Origin: Bifidobacterium pseudolongum subsp. globosum | GTDB taxonomy: Bacteria > Actinomycetota > Actinomycetes > Actinomycetales > Bifidobacteriaceae | DNA: 64,000 nt | NCBI RefSeq assembly: GCF_004155535.1 | Contig: NZ_RYUH01000014.1 | Span: 206,657-270,656, forward strand | Direction: 5' to 3' | Shown here: piece by piece, positions 23,668 to 33,517 of the stretch | Position numbering within the stretch: the first letter of the stretch is position 1 | Layout: every line of letters starts with the position of its first letter | Notes under the pieces: model-generated | The model's database searches: none | Told to the model about the DNA's origin: nothing | What the model saw: the letters and a program-made list of their open reading frames with translations, nothing else | Made by a program: the position numbers and the translations under genes

Positions 23668-26430
23668 ATGACTGATAGCGAAGACATCTCCATCAGCGCC
23701 AATCTCACCCCCCTGCCCGACCGTGTGGGCGTGGACGGGCTTGAATCCAAGTGGCGCGACGTCTGGGACACCGACGGCACCTATACATTCGACAATCCGG
23801 GCGAGCGCAGCGCCGTCTACTCGATCGACACCCCTCCGCCCACCGTGTCCGGTTCGCTGCACGTGGGCCATGTGTTCTCGTACACGCACACCGACATCAT
23901 CGCGCGCTTCAAGCGCATGAACGGCTTCCACGTGTTCTACCCGATGGGCTGGGACGACAACGGCCTGCCCACCGAGCGACGCGTGCAGAACTACTACGGC
24001 GTGCGCGTGGACACCTCGCTCAAGTACGACCCCGACTTCAAGCCGCCGTTCGAAGGCACCGAGGGCAAGAAGATCCAGGCCAAGGACCAGGTGCCGATCT
24101 CACGCCGCAACTTCATCGAACTGTGCGAGAAGCTCACCGCGCAGGACGAGGAGCGTTTCGAGGAGCTCTGGCGCGAACTCGGCCTGTCGATCGACTGGTC
24201 GCGCACCTACCACACGATCGGCGACCACGCGCAGCGCGTGGCGCAGAAGGCGTTCCTGCACAATCTGGAGCGCGGCGAGGCGTACCAGCAGGACGCGCCG
24301 GGCCTGTGGGACGTGACGTTCCAAACGGCCGTGGCGCAGGCGGAGCTCGAATCGCGTGAATACCCGGGCTTCTACCACCGCATCGCGTTCAGCTTCGAAG
24401 ACGATTCGCCGATCTACATCGAGACGACGCGCCCCGAACTGCTGCCCGCGTGCGTGGCGCTCATCGCGCACCCCGACGACGAACGGTACAAGCCGTACTT
24501 CGGCAAGATGGTCACGTCGCCACTGTTCAACGTGCGCGTGCCGATCCTGGCGCACCCGGCGGCCGAGATGGACAAGGGCGCCGGCATCGCCATGTGCTGC
24601 ACCTTCGGCGACCAGACCGACGTGGAATGGTGGCGCGACCTGCACCTGCCGCTGCGTTCGATCATCCAGCGCAACGGCCGCATCGTCATGGACATGCCCG
24701 ACTGGATCACCGACGAGGATGGCAAGGCGCTCTTCGAGCAGATCGAAGGCAAGACCACGTTCTCCGCGCGCAAGATCGTGGTGGACGCGCTGCGTGAGTC
24801 CGGCGACATGGACGGCGAGCCCAAGCCGACGACGCGTATGACGAACTTCTACGAGAAGGGAGACAAGCCGCTCGAGATCGTCACGTCACGCCAGTGGTAC
24901 CTGCAGAACGGCGGCACCAACAAGGCGCTCAACGCCAAGCTCATCGAGCGCGGCAAGGAGCTCGCCTTCCACCCCGACTTCATGCGCGTGCGCTACGAGA
25001 ACTGGGTGCACGGCCTCAACGGCGACTGGCTCATCTCGCGCCAGCGCTTCTTCGGCGTGCCGTTCCCGTTGTGGTACCCGCTCAACGCGGACGGCGAACC
25101 GGATTACGAGAACCCGATCACGCCGAGCGAAGACGTGCTGCCGATCGACCCGACGACCGACGTGCCGGCCGGATACACCGAGGAGCAGCGCAACCAGCCT
25201 GGCGGCTTCATGGCCGAACCGGACATCATGGACACGTGGGCCACGTCGTCGCTCACCCCGCAGATCGTGACCGGCTGGGGCGAAGCCGGCGAAGACAACG
25301 AGGCGCTGTTCGCCTCCACGTTCCCGATGGACCTGCGCCCCCAGGGCCAGGACATCATCCGCACATGGCTGTTCAGCACGATCGACCGCGCGCAGCTCGA
25401 GAACGACTGCCTGCCGTGGGCCAACGCCACGCTTTCCGGCTGGATCCTCGACCCTGACCACAAGAAGATGTCGAAGTCCAAGGGCAACGTGGTGGTGCCG
25501 AACGAGCCGATCGAGAAGTACGGCGCCGACGCCGTGCGCTACTGGGCCGCGTCCGCGCGCCTGGGCCTCGACGCCACGTACGACGAAGGCCAGATGAAGA
25601 TCGGCCGCAGACTCGCGATCAAGCTGCTCAACGCCACGAAGTTCGCGCTCGCAATCGGCCGTGAGGACGACCAGCACCATGTGGCGCAAGGGGCCACGGC
25701 CACGTGGCGTCCGCAGGACGTGACCGAGCCGCTCGACCGCGCCGCCATGGCCAAGATGTCGCTCGTGGTCAAGCAGGCCACCGATTACCTCAACAACTAC
25801 GAGCACTCCAAGGCGCTCGAGGTCATCGAGAACTACTTCTGGCAGTTCTGCGACGACTACATCGAGCTCGTCAAGAACCGTGCCTACGGCACGGCCGACG
25901 CCAACGGCAACACGCCGAGCGAGGCGGCGGTGCTCTCGGCACGCACCGCGCTCGGCCTGGGCCTCGACGCGTTCGCGCGCCTGCTCGCCCCGTACCTGCC
26001 GTATTCCACCGAAGAGGTGTGGAGCTGGATGCACGCCGGCGAAGGCTCGGTGCACACCGCACCGTGGCCGAAGCCGCTCCCCTACGCCACGGCCGCGTTC
26101 AACGTCTCGCCGGACATCCTGGCGCATGCGGGCGCCACGCTCGCCGCGCTGCGCGGCATCAAGTCGAAGGCCAAGGTCTCGATGAAGACGCCGATCGAAC
26201 GCGTGCGCCTCGCCGTGAGCGACGACGTGCGCGCCTCGATCCGCGCGGCCCTGAGCGACATCGCCGAAGCCGGCCGTGTGATCGGCGACTTCTCGCTCGA
26301 ACGCGCGATCGAAGTGGTCAACACGCTGCAGTCCAACGGCGAGGAGACTGAAGGCGACGAGTCCGAGACGATCGTGGTGGCCGAAAGCGAGCTCGGTGAG
26401 CCGCCGGCCAAGAAGCCGAAGGCCAAGTAA
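23668..26430 (+). CDS. valS: valyl-tRNA synthetase
   Basis: 920-residue class Ia synthetase charging tRNA-Val. The HIGH-type motif is PPPTVSGSLHVGHVFSYTHT (PTVSGSLHVGH), the KMSKS motif is KKMSKSKGNVVVP, and the editing domain (CP1) spans roughly residues 220-410. The anticodon-binding domain follows residue 620 or so. The C-terminal coiled coil of many ValRS is reduced to an acidic tail (SNGEETEGDESETIVVAESE). Leaderless start chosen as described for its promoter. It is convergent with the secreted-protein gene, with only ten bases between the stops. Confidence 0.96.
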   Translation: MTDSEDISISANLTPLPDRVGVDGLESKWRDVWDTDGTYTFDNPGERSAVYSIDTPPPTVSGSLHVGHVFSYTHTDIIARFKRMNGFHVFYPMGWDDNGLPTERRVQNYYGVRVDTSLKYDPDFKPPFEGTEGKKIQAKDQVPISRRNFIELCEKLTAQDEERFEELWRELGLSIDWSRTYHTIGDHAQRVAQKAFLHNLERGEAYQQDAPGLWDVTFQTAVAQAELESREYPGFYHRIAFSFEDDSPIYIETTRPELLPACVALIAHPDDERYKPYFGKMVTSPLFNVRVPILAHPAAEMDKGAGIAMCCTFGDQTDVEWWRDLHLPLRSIIQRNGRIVMDMPDWITDEDGKALFEQIEGKTTFSARKIVVDALRESGDMDGEPKPTTRMTNFYEKGDKPLEIVTSRQWYLQNGGTNKALNAKLIERGKELAFHPDFMRVRYENWVHGLNGDWLISRQRFFGVPFPLWYPLNADGEPDYENPITPSEDVLPIDPTTDVPAGYTEEQRNQPGGFMAEPDIMDTWATSSLTPQIVTGWGEAGEDNEALFASTFPMDLRPQGQDIIRTWLFSTIDRAQLENDCLPWANATLSGWILDPDHKKMSKSKGNVVVPNEPIEKYGADAVRYWAASARLGLDATYDEGQMKIGRRLAIKLLNATKFALAIGREDDQHHVAQGATATWRPQDVTEPLDRAAMAKMSLVVKQATDYLNNYEHSKALEVIENYFWQFCDDYIELVKNRAYGTADANGNTPSEAAVLSARTALGLGLDAFARLLAPYLPYSTEEVWSWMHAGEGSVHTAPWPKPLPYATAAFNVSPDILAHAGATLAALRGIKSKAKVSMKTPIERVRLAVSDDVRASIRAALSDIAEAGRVIGDFSLERAIEVVNTLQSNGEETEGDESETIVVAESELGEPPAKKPKAK

Positions 26431-26440
26431 TATATGGCCG

Positions 26441-28453
26441 CTACCGCGTTGGGTTCGTGACCATCACAAAGCGCGAATCCAACGCGGAGGCCTCACCCGC
26501 CTGCATCACACCGGATGCGGCCATCCGTTTGCCGAGCTCACCGCGTGAGCTCATCGCATCGGCCGCGGCATGCAACGCCGGGGCCATGGATCCCAACTGC
26601 ACGGTCTCATCGATGAGCCGCTGCGAATCGGGCACAATCAACTGGTGGTTCGCCAACCCGGAGATACCCAGCTGCGTGGCGAGCCGTTCACTTTCGGGAA
26701 TCGCCGATTGGGCGCTGTGCCGCCCGGTGCCGCCGCTGCCCTGGCTGGATGCTGCGCCGCCACCGCCCAGTGATTTGGTGACCGAACCCGCATATTTCGC
26801 CACGTCGGCCGAAGCGTCGTCATTCGATGCGCTGACGAGCGTCGACATGTCATCGCCGCCGTTCGCCGAACGCGCCTTCTGCTCCTCGGCGCGCGCCTCG
26901 GCGATGCGCTTGGCGCGCAGCATCTCGGCACGGCCGCCGATCGAATAGGTGTACCAGTCGCGGTACGCCTGCTGGGCGAGCGGCGAATGCCGCAACGCCG
27001 GCTGCATCTCGTTGATCGGCTCCACGCCGTCTGTGCCGGCCGAATCGCCGCCGAACCTCCCGGAGAACCGCAGCAAAATCTGCCGTGCGGCACTGCCGGC
27101 GCCGGTGTGCTCGCGCGCGGACGCCAAGGTCGCCATCGCCGCGTTCACGTCCTGCATGTCGCCGCTCAGCGTGGGGTCGGTGGTGTTGTCCGCGTTCGTC
27201 TGTTCGATCGCCTGCTGCTCGAACTGCGCGGCGGCGCCCACATTGCCGCCCGCGAGTGTGTCGAGATGCGCGGTGTAGGCGTCTGTATACGCCATGGAAT
27301 ACGGGATCATGGCCTGCGACAGCTGCGACTGGCCCGCACTGTACTCTTTGGCGCCGATGCGCGTCTGCTCGCCCGCGGTCTTCTTGAGCTCCTCGGCGAG
27401 CCCTTGCGTGCCCTGCTGGCGGATGCGCTGGATGATCCGGTCCACCTCGTCCGCGGCGCCGGTGTGCTGGTGCGCGTCGCTCAGCTCGTTGACCGCCGTG
27501 GCCAGTCCGGTGACCGCATGCTCAAGGGGCGTGTCCCCCTTGAGCTCCCCCGCGGTGCCCATGAGCGCGCTGAGCTGCGTTGTGGTGCCGATTGATCCGG
27601 ACAGATGGGTGGTGTACGACCCCACATACGCGGCCATGTAATCATGGAACGCGCGTTGGTGGCTTGCGGTGCGCTCCGCAATCGCCGACTTGGCGAGCGC
27701 CCGCTCCTGGTCGCGCAGTGTGGTGAGGGTGGCGATGAGTTCGGCGTGTGCGCCGTTGGCGGCCTGTGCGCTGGCGTCGTCGTCGATGGACGAGGTCAGC
27801 CGCCCCGACTGGTCGGCGAGCGTGCGCAGGGCGCTGGCGTAATGGTCAGGCGTGTCCGCGGAAAGCGCGGCGAGCGCCACCGGGCTCATCGAAAACCGCT
27901 TGGCGTCGGCGTATACGCGGAAATCGACGGCTTCGCTGGGATTCGCGGTGGCCGCCACCACGGTGCTCTGCCCCGATTGGGTGAGCGAGACGCCCTCATC
28001 CGCGCTGATGTCGGTGCAGTCGCGTGTGGGGATGGTGAACACCACCACGGGGCGCAATTGCCGCGCGAAACGCTGCATGTCGCCCTGTGCCAGATTGTTG
28101 GGCTGTATGTGCACATGGACGCCGACCATGCCCTTCGCCCCACGCACCTGCGCGCCGGTGGCGCTCGGCCCGTCGAGCGTGTAGTCCACGCTCACATCCC
28201 ACGGCAGGGCGGCGTTGGTCGCGATGTGGGTGATCCCGTTGCCGCCTTCGCGCGGGGCGATGTAGAACCGGCGGGCGTCGATCACTTCGAGGGTGGTGAA
28301 CACATCGTGCCCCACGAATCGTGCGGCGGCGTCCTGCGCCGCCACCTGCTGCCCCGGCGATGGCGTGGCGGCCGATGCGGGCATCGCGGGTGTGATCGCC
28401 GCGAGCGCCACAACCAGTGTGGCGCCACAGATGTGGCGCAGACTCCTGTGCAC
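26441..28453 (-). CDS. large secreted helical protein, unknown
   Basis: 670 residues from a GTG start (GGAG nine bases upstream). A Sec signal peptide ends near PASAA/TPS (residue 28-30). Residues 40-200 look beta-rich, with a hint of an Ig-like region (VVVFTIPTRDCTDISADEG). Residues 210-480 are strongly alpha-helical and rich in Ala, Gln and Thr, with His/Tyr-containing segments (HQRAFHDYMAAYVGSYTTHL; SQAMIPYSMAYTDAYTAHL) that look like two related repeats. The tail is Ser/Gly-rich and then helical. No sorting signal or membrane anchor is present. It lies 41 bases after the chorismate mutase gene and may be co-transcribed. I do not recognise a family. Confidence 0.75.
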   Translation of the reverse strand: MHRSLRHICGATLVVALAAITPAMPASAATPSPGQQVAAQDAAARFVGHDVFTTLEVIDARRFYIAPREGGNGITHIATNAALPWDVSVDYTLDGPSATGAQVRGAKGMVGVHVHIQPNNLAQGDMQRFARQLRPVVVFTIPTRDCTDISADEGVSLTQSGQSTVVAATANPSEAVDFRVYADAKRFSMSPVALAALSADTPDHYASALRTLADQSGRLTSSIDDDASAQAANGAHAELIATLTTLRDQERALAKSAIAERTASHQRAFHDYMAAYVGSYTTHLSGSIGTTTQLSALMGTAGELKGDTPLEHAVTGLATAVNELSDAHQHTGAADEVDRIIQRIRQQGTQGLAEELKKTAGEQTRIGAKEYSAGQSQLSQAMIPYSMAYTDAYTAHLDTLAGGNVGAAAQFEQQAIEQTNADNTTDPTLSGDMQDVNAAMATLASAREHTGAGSAARQILLRFSGRFGGDSAGTDGVEPINEMQPALRHSPLAQQAYRDWYTYSIGGRAEMLRAKRIAEARAEEQKARSANGGDDMSTLVSASNDDASADVAKYAGSVTKSLGGGGAASSQGSGGTGRHSAQSAIPESERLATQLGISGLANHQLIVPDSQRLIDETVQLGSMAPALHAAADAMSSRGELGKRMAASGVMQAGEASALDSRFVMVTNPTR

Positions 28454-28494
28454 GGTGTGGTTCTCCGTTCCTGTGGTGGGTTTCCTGTCGGTGG

Positions 28495-28908
28495 CTATGC
28501 GAAGATGTCGAGCACGCCCGGGTCGTCGCCGGAGTCCGCGATGCGCTTGTGGCGTTTCTTGGCTTCGGTCACCACGAATTCCTTGTACATGAGCGCGATC
28601 TGCGGGTCGAGCCCGGCGCCTTGCGCGATCTGCTGCAGGCGTTCGAGCTGGTATTCCTCGCGTGTGTAGTCGGCCGGGGCGAACCCGGCTTCGGCCTTGA
28701 GCACCCCCACTTGCGTCGTGGCCTTGAACCGTTCGGCGAGCAACGCCACTATGGCCATGTCGATGTTGTCGATGGATTGGCGCAGCACTTCGATGCGCTG
28801 CACAATCTGCTTGGTCTCGGCGTCGCGCCAGTCGCCTTCGGAATCGATGACCGTTTCGCCGTCCGCGCGCGCAGCGGAACGCTGCGGTTCATGGTGTTCA
28901 GTAGTCAT
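28495..28908 (-). CDS. chorismate mutase, AroQ class
   Basis: 137 residues with the all-helical AroQ fold: RIEVLRQSIDNIDMAIVALLAERFKATTQVGVLKAEAG (the Arg and Lys that bind chorismate are in LLAER and GVLKAEAG), then DYTREEYQLERLQQIAQ. It converts chorismate to prephenate for Phe/Tyr synthesis. The first 30 residues are polar and non-conserved. The start at 28908 fits a TATGCT box seven bases upstream. A monofunctional, cytoplasmic form is expected because there is no signal peptide. Confidence 0.9.
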   Translation of the reverse strand: MTTEHHEPQRSAARADGETVIDSEGDWRDAETKQIVQRIEVLRQSIDNIDMAIVALLAERFKATTQVGVLKAEAGFAPADYTREEYQLERLQQIAQGAGLDPQIALMYKEFVVTEAKKRHKRIADSGDDPGVLDIFA

Positions 28909-28915
28909 GGTGTTG

Positions 28916-28921
28916 AGCATA
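28916..28921 (-). promoter_or_regulatory. -10 box of a leaderless chorismate mutase transcript
   Basis: TATGCT, then CAACACC, then ATG on the minus strand. Confidence 0.55.
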
Positions 28922-28933
28922 CCGCGGCGGGGT

Positions 28934-29392
28934 TCACTTCGCGAAATAGCGGCGTAACACCATCGTCGTGTCGGTGCTGACCGGCACCGCTGCGTGGATT
29001 GTATTGAGCAGCGTCTCCAGTTCGTGCGTCGACGCCACGCGCACCATGAGCAGGTAGCTCGATGAGCCGGAGACGGCGTCGCACGAGATGATGCCGTCCA
29101 CGTCGCGCAGCCGGTCGGGGATCAGCGACGCCTCGGTGTAGTCGAGCGGGGTGAGCGAGATGTATGCGCTCACCGGCTGGCCGCTTTTCTCAGGGTCGAG
29201 GATCGCCTTGTACCCGGTGATGACGCCTTTGTGCTCGAGTTTCTGCACGCGCGACTGCGTGGCGGACACGGAGAGCGAGGCTGCCGTGGCGAGTTGCGCA
29301 AGCGTCATGCGGCCATCATGTTCGAGTGATTCGAGGATGATGCGGTCCTTGTCGTCTAACGCACACGCATCGCTTTCATGGTCCGTCATCAT
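28934..29392 (-). CDS. Lrp/AsnC-family transcriptional regulator
   Basis: 152 residues: an N-terminal HTH (LDDKDRIILESLEHDGRMTLAQLATAASLSVSATQSRVQKLEHKGVI, about residues 11-56) and a C-terminal RAM ligand-binding domain (VSAYISLTPLDY... VDGIISCDAVSGSSSYLLMVRVAST). The family senses amino acids and controls their metabolism. GGAAGG lies seven bases before the ATG. It precedes the chorismate mutase gene in the same direction, which hints at, but does not prove, control of aromatic amino acid genes. Confidence 0.92.
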   Translation of the reverse strand: MMTDHESDACALDDKDRIILESLEHDGRMTLAQLATAASLSVSATQSRVQKLEHKGVITGYKAILDPEKSGQPVSAYISLTPLDYTEASLIPDRLRDVDGIISCDAVSGSSSYLLMVRVASTHELETLLNTIHAAVPVSTDTTMVLRRYFAK

Positions 29393-29527
29393 GCACACGC
29401 CTTCCAGAATGACCTCGTCAAATCCTCTATCCACAATAGGCGTGTGCGGACGGTTCGCCCTACGCCATGGGCCGATACGCCGAGCGCCCAAATGCAGGAG
29501 GAGCGGGCGCAAAGCGTCTCTCACCAT

Positions 29528-29575
29528 GCATGAAGGGGGCGCTTCCCGTGGTGTAGGGAAGCGCCCCCCTCATGC
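29528..29575 (-). terminator. rho terminator
   Basis: A 20-bp stem with one mismatch (GCATGAAGGGGGCGCTTCCC against 29556-29575) closes an 8-base loop, 16 bases after the rho stop. No U-tract follows. Confidence 0.7.
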
Positions 29576-29591
29576 TGTGCGCGTGCGCGGA

Positions 29592-31496
29592 TCAGTGGTC
29601 GGCGTTGCCGTTGATCGCGCCGCCGCCCTGCTGCAGGATCGCACCGAAGAAGTCGTGGTTCGTCATCGTCTTCTTGAGGCGCGGCACGAGCGTCTGGTAC
29701 GCCTGTTCGGGCTCAAGGCCGCCGAGCAGACGGCGCAGGCGGTAGATCACCGGCAGTTCGTGCGGGTCGGTGATCAGCTCTTCGCGGCGTGTGCCCGAAG
29801 CGTTGATGTCGACGGCCGGGAACATGCGCTTGTCGGCGAGCTCGCGGCTCAGGCGCAGTTCCATGTTGCCGGTGCCCTTGAACTCCTCGAAGATCACTTC
29901 GTCCATCTTCGAGCCGGTCTCCACAAGCGCCGACGAGATGATCGTGAGCGAACCGCCGTTTTCGATGTTGCGGGCGGCGCCGAAGAACTTCTTCGGCGGG
30001 TAGAGCGCCTGCGCGTCCACACCACCCGAAAGGATGCGTCCCGAAGCCGGCGCCGCGATGTTGTAGGCGCGGGCCAGTCGCGTCATCGAGTCGAGCAGCA
30101 CGACCACGTCCTGCCCCAGTTCCACCAGGCGCTTGGCGCGCTCGATCGCGAGCTCGGCCACCGTCGTGTGGTCGGAGGCCGGGCGGTCGAATGTCGACGA
30201 GATGACCTCGCCCTGCACGGTGCGCTCCATGTCGGTGACCTCTTCGGGGCGCTCGTCCACGAGCACGACCATCAGGTACACCTCGGGGTTGTTCGTGGCG
30301 ATCGCGTTCGCGATGTTCTGCAAGGTGATCGTCTTGCCGGCCTTCGGCGGCGAGACGATCAGGCCGCGCTGGCCCTTGCCGATCGGCGCGACGATGTCGA
30401 TCAGACGGCCGGTCAGGCGGTTCGGCGTCGTCTCCTGGCGCAGGCGCTCGTTCGGGTAGAGCGGTGTGAGCTTGCTGAACTGCGGGCGGCGCGAGGCCTC
30501 CTCCACGCTCATGCCGTTGATCGAGTCGATCGACTGCAGCGGCACGAACTTCTGGCGCTGGTTGCGGCGGTCGCCTTCGTGCGGTGTGCGGATCGAGCCC
30601 TTGACGGCGTCGCCCTTGCGCAGGCCGTATTTCTTGATCTGCCCCATCGAGACATACACGTCGTTGGGGCCGGGCAGATAGCCGGATGTGCGGATGAACG
30701 CGTACGAATCGAGCACGTCGACGATGCCGGCCACGGGCACCAAGTCCGCGGGCTGCTCCTCGCGCTTGTCGTTGTCGCGGTTCTTGTTGCGGCGGTTGTT
30801 GCGCTCATTGTTGCGCTCGTTGCGCTCATTGTTCGCGCGGTTGCGGCCGCGGTGCGGCGCCTCGGCGCGCGTGTTCGACGATTCGTGATCGGCGTTCTTG
30901 TGCACGGGCAGCGAGTCGAGGATCTCGTCGAGGTCCTGCGGCACCTCGTGCGGCTCGGCGCGGCGGTGGCGCGGCTGCTCGTCCATGTCGGCGGCGTGGC
31001 GGCCGCGGCGCGGGCGGGGTTCGGCATTGCGGCGGCCCTGCTTCTGGCCGTCGCCGTGCAGGTCGAGTGTGCTGAGCAGGTCATCGGCGGCCTTGCTCGC
31101 GGCCTCGTCGTCGGTGTGGCCGGTGGCCGGCGCCTCCGCACCGCGGCGCTTGCGCACGCGGCGTGCGGTGACCTTCATCTCCATGTTGCTCTGCGGGGCC
31201 GGCGACTCATCCTGGGCCGGCTCCTGTGTGGCGGCCTGTGCCTTGGGCGCGGGCTGCCGCTCCTCCGCGGCCGGCGCAGGCTGTTCCTGCTTCTTGGGCC
31301 CCTGGGCGGCGGCGCCCTCGGCCTTGGGGGCGCGCACGGTCACTCCGGCCGGGGCTTCGCCGCCACTGCGGGCGGCCTGCAGCGTTGCAATCAAATCGCC
31401 CTTGCGCATGGTGGAGACGCCCCGCAGGCCCAGTTGCTTGGCCAGCTCTTTGAGCTCCGGGAGTTTCATCTCGTCTAGGTTTGAGGTTGTTGCCAA
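29592..31496 (-). CDS. rho: transcription termination factor Rho
   Basis: 634-residue hexameric RNA-dependent ATPase. After the Rho-N helix domain ([20 protein letters not shown]) comes an insert of roughly 210 residues rich in Q, A, P and R, containing the run [19 protein letters not shown]. The cold-shock RNA-binding domain ([20 protein letters not shown]) and the ATPase core with P-loop SPPKAGKT follow. The likely start is TTG at 31496, with AAAGG ten bases upstream; the next ATG would cut into the Rho-N domain. Large basic disordered inserts at this site are typical of actinobacterial Rho and add RNA affinity. Confidence 0.93.
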   Translation of the reverse strand: MATTSNLDEMKLPELKELAKQLGLRGVSTMRKGDLIATLQAARSGGEAPAGVTVRAPKAEGAAAQGPKKQEQPAPAAEERQPAPKAQAATQEPAQDESPAPQSNMEMKVTARRVRKRRGAEAPATGHTDDEAASKAADDLLSTLDLHGDGQKQGRRNAEPRPRRGRHAADMDEQPRHRRAEPHEVPQDLDEILDSLPVHKNADHESSNTRAEAPHRGRNRANNERNERNNERNNRRNKNRDNDKREEQPADLVPVAGIVDVLDSYAFIRTSGYLPGPNDVYVSMGQIKKYGLRKGDAVKGSIRTPHEGDRRNQRQKFVPLQSIDSINGMSVEEASRRPQFSKLTPLYPNERLRQETTPNRLTGRLIDIVAPIGKGQRGLIVSPPKAGKTITLQNIANAIATNNPEVYLMVVLVDERPEEVTDMERTVQGEVISSTFDRPASDHTTVAELAIERAKRLVELGQDVVVLLDSMTRLARAYNIAAPASGRILSGGVDAQALYPPKKFFGAARNIENGGSLTIISSALVETGSKMDEVIFEEFKGTGNMELRLSRELADKRMFPAVDINASGTRREELITDPHELPVIYRLRRLLGGLEPEQAYQTLVPRLKKTMTNHDFFGAILQQGGGAINGNADH

Positions 31497-31680
31497 TTGA
31501 GTTGTGCCTTTCTTTGGCCATGCATGGAGATCGCCATGGCTGAGCAAAGAGTTGTACGAACAAGCATCAGACGATGCCGTCGTCAATTTGGGGAATGTCC
31601 GTCATTGTTCCGCCGGACGTCCCTACTGTACAACGGAACGGCGACTGTACGGCGCGCTATGCCCGCCGTACGAGCGGCGT

Positions 31681-31710
31681 GCGGGGCCTTCCTCCCCATG
31701 GAGGCCCCGC
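31681..31710 (-). terminator. terminator of the flavoprotein gene
   Basis: GCGGGGCCT pairs perfectly with AGGCCCCGC across a 12-base loop, 25 bases after the stop. On the plus side, TACAGT boxes at about 31625-31655 are candidates for the rho promoter, giving a rho leader of roughly 120 bases. Confidence 0.6.
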
Positions 31711-31734
31711 GCCGCCGGCCGCCGGTTTATGGGT

Positions 31735-33324
31735 TTATTTGGATTCGTGGTAGGACTTTTCGGTGTTGACGGACCACACGTTCCTCTTCGAGGTACGGTG
31801 TTCCTTGATGTTGCCCACCGCTTCGATGGCGGTGGCCATCGAATGGTCCATGTTGTTGTAACGGTGCTGGCCATTGCGGCCCACACAATACAGGTTGCCG
31901 AAGGAATCGAGGTATTCCACGAGTTCCGGCATCTGGTCGTAGGTGTCGAAATAGGCCGGGTAGGCCTTCTTGACACGTTCGCGGTGCGCATCGAGCACTT
32001 CGTGGGCGCCGTTGATCACACCCATGCGGGTGAGCTCCTTGATGGCGAAGCGCGTGGCCTCCTCGTCGGTCATGTTCCAGAAGTCGTCGCCTTCCTCGCA
32101 GAAGTATTCGAGGCCGATCCACACGGTGTCGTCGACGTCCTTGACGAGGTACGGGCTCCAGTTGTTGAAGATCTGCAGGCGCCCCACCTTGTAGCCCGGG
32201 TCCTGCACATAGATCCAGCAGTCCGGCACGATCGGCGGGTTGCCGAGCGTGGGGATGTCGGTCGTGTTCTTGAGCTTGAGGCGCTTGACGAGGATGCCCA
32301 CCGTCACGAAGTCGCGGTATGGCAGGCCCTTGGCCACGGCCACCATGTCCCGCGGCGCCGGGTCCTGCTCGGTGTCGAGCGCTTCCACAAGGTCCTTCAC
32401 CGGCATCGACGAGATGAACTGGTCGGCCTTGAGCGTGGTGCGCTTGCCTTCGGCGTCTTCGTATTCGACCGAGGCGATCGCGCCGTTCTCGCGGTGGATC
32501 GCCACCACCTTGGCGCCGGTGAGCACGGTCACGCCAGCGTCCACACAGTTCTGTTCGACGGTCTCCCACAGCTGGCCGGGGCCGAGCTTGGGGTACCAGA
32601 ACTCCTCGATGAGCGACGTCTCCACTTCGGCGTTGCTGCGCTTCTTCGGCAGCAGCTTCTGCACGGCGTTCTTCAGCACGCCCATGATGCTCAGGCCCTT
32701 GACGCGCTGCGAGCCCCAGTCCGCCGAGATCTCGGAGGGGTGGCGTCCCCATAGCTTCTCGGTATAGCCCTCGAAGAACATCGAATAGAGCTTGCGGCCG
32801 AAGCGGTTGATGTAGAAGTTCTCCAGATTGTCTTCCGGCAGCTTGTGGAACACGGACTTGAGGTACGAGAACCCGGCTTCCACCGTGATGCGCGGGCCCA
32901 TCGCCTTGAGCGTGGACGCGGAGAGCGAAATCGGGTAGTCGAAGAAATGCTTGTTCCAGAAGATGCGCGAGACACGGTGGCGCTTGAGCATCACCTTGTC
33001 GGTCTTCTCCGGGTCCGGGCCGCCCGGTTCGAGCTCATGGCTGCGGCCCAGCTTCTTGTCGTCGTACGACGGCGCGCCCTGCAGCGGCAGCGTCTGCGCC
33101 CACCACTGCATGATGCGGTCGTCCTTCGAGAAGAAGCGGTGGCCGCCGATGTCCATGCGGTTGCCATTGTGGCGTACGGTGCGCGCGATGCCGCCGAACT
33201 CCTGGCTTTCCTCGAGCACCGTCACGTCGTAGCGCGCGTCGCCGCCATCCTTGATCAGTTCCCAAGCGGCAGTCAGCCCGGCGGGGCCACCGCCGATGAT
33301 GACTACGGATTCCTTGTCAGACAC
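31735..33324 (-). CDS. FAD-dependent oxidoreductase, UDP-galactopyranose mutase-like
   Basis: 529 residues. The FAD-binding Rossmann motif is VVIIGGGPAGLTAAWEL at the N-terminus, followed by VTVLEESQEFGGIARTV and NRMDIGGHRFFSK, a block shared by UDP-galactopyranose mutases and protoporphyrinogen-oxidase-type enzymes. The C-terminal FAD signature is NLYCVGRNGQHRYNNMDHSMATAIEA. It is about 130 residues longer than classical Glf, so a role in cell-surface sugar metabolism is plausible but the exact reaction is not established. The start is a GTG with AAGGAG nine bases upstream. It is an isolated gene between rho and the DUF2469 gene. Confidence 0.82.
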   Translation of the reverse strand: MSDKESVVIIGGGPAGLTAAWELIKDGGDARYDVTVLEESQEFGGIARTVRHNGNRMDIGGHRFFSKDDRIMQWWAQTLPLQGAPSYDDKKLGRSHELEPGGPDPEKTDKVMLKRHRVSRIFWNKHFFDYPISLSASTLKAMGPRITVEAGFSYLKSVFHKLPEDNLENFYINRFGRKLYSMFFEGYTEKLWGRHPSEISADWGSQRVKGLSIMGVLKNAVQKLLPKKRSNAEVETSLIEEFWYPKLGPGQLWETVEQNCVDAGVTVLTGAKVVAIHRENGAIASVEYEDAEGKRTTLKADQFISSMPVKDLVEALDTEQDPAPRDMVAVAKGLPYRDFVTVGILVKRLKLKNTTDIPTLGNPPIVPDCWIYVQDPGYKVGRLQIFNNWSPYLVKDVDDTVWIGLEYFCEEGDDFWNMTDEEATRFAIKELTRMGVINGAHEVLDAHRERVKKAYPAYFDTYDQMPELVEYLDSFGNLYCVGRNGQHRYNNMDHSMATAIEAVGNIKEHRTSKRNVWSVNTEKSYHESK

Positions 33325-33517
33325 GCTGTTGCACTCCTTTAGGTTCACAGTGGCCGCCGGCGGCCTATGGTCATGGTCACCATGGTGATATACGGGGATT
33401 GCCGGCGAACCTGGCTTGAAAACGCCACACAAGACGGCGCATCGTTGGATTTCACCTTACGATTGTAAAGCGTGGCATGACCATTGGCTTCACCCAGTTC
33501 GGTGTGGGCTGACGGAT

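Noticed and set aside
29151..31478. A 775-codon open frame on the plus strand opposite rho and the Lrp gene
   Set aside because: No start signal, no family, and complete overlap with two well-supported genes.
31735..33324. A firm glf assignment
   Set aside because: Sequence blocks are shared with mutases, but the protein is about 130 residues too long, so only a family-level call is made.
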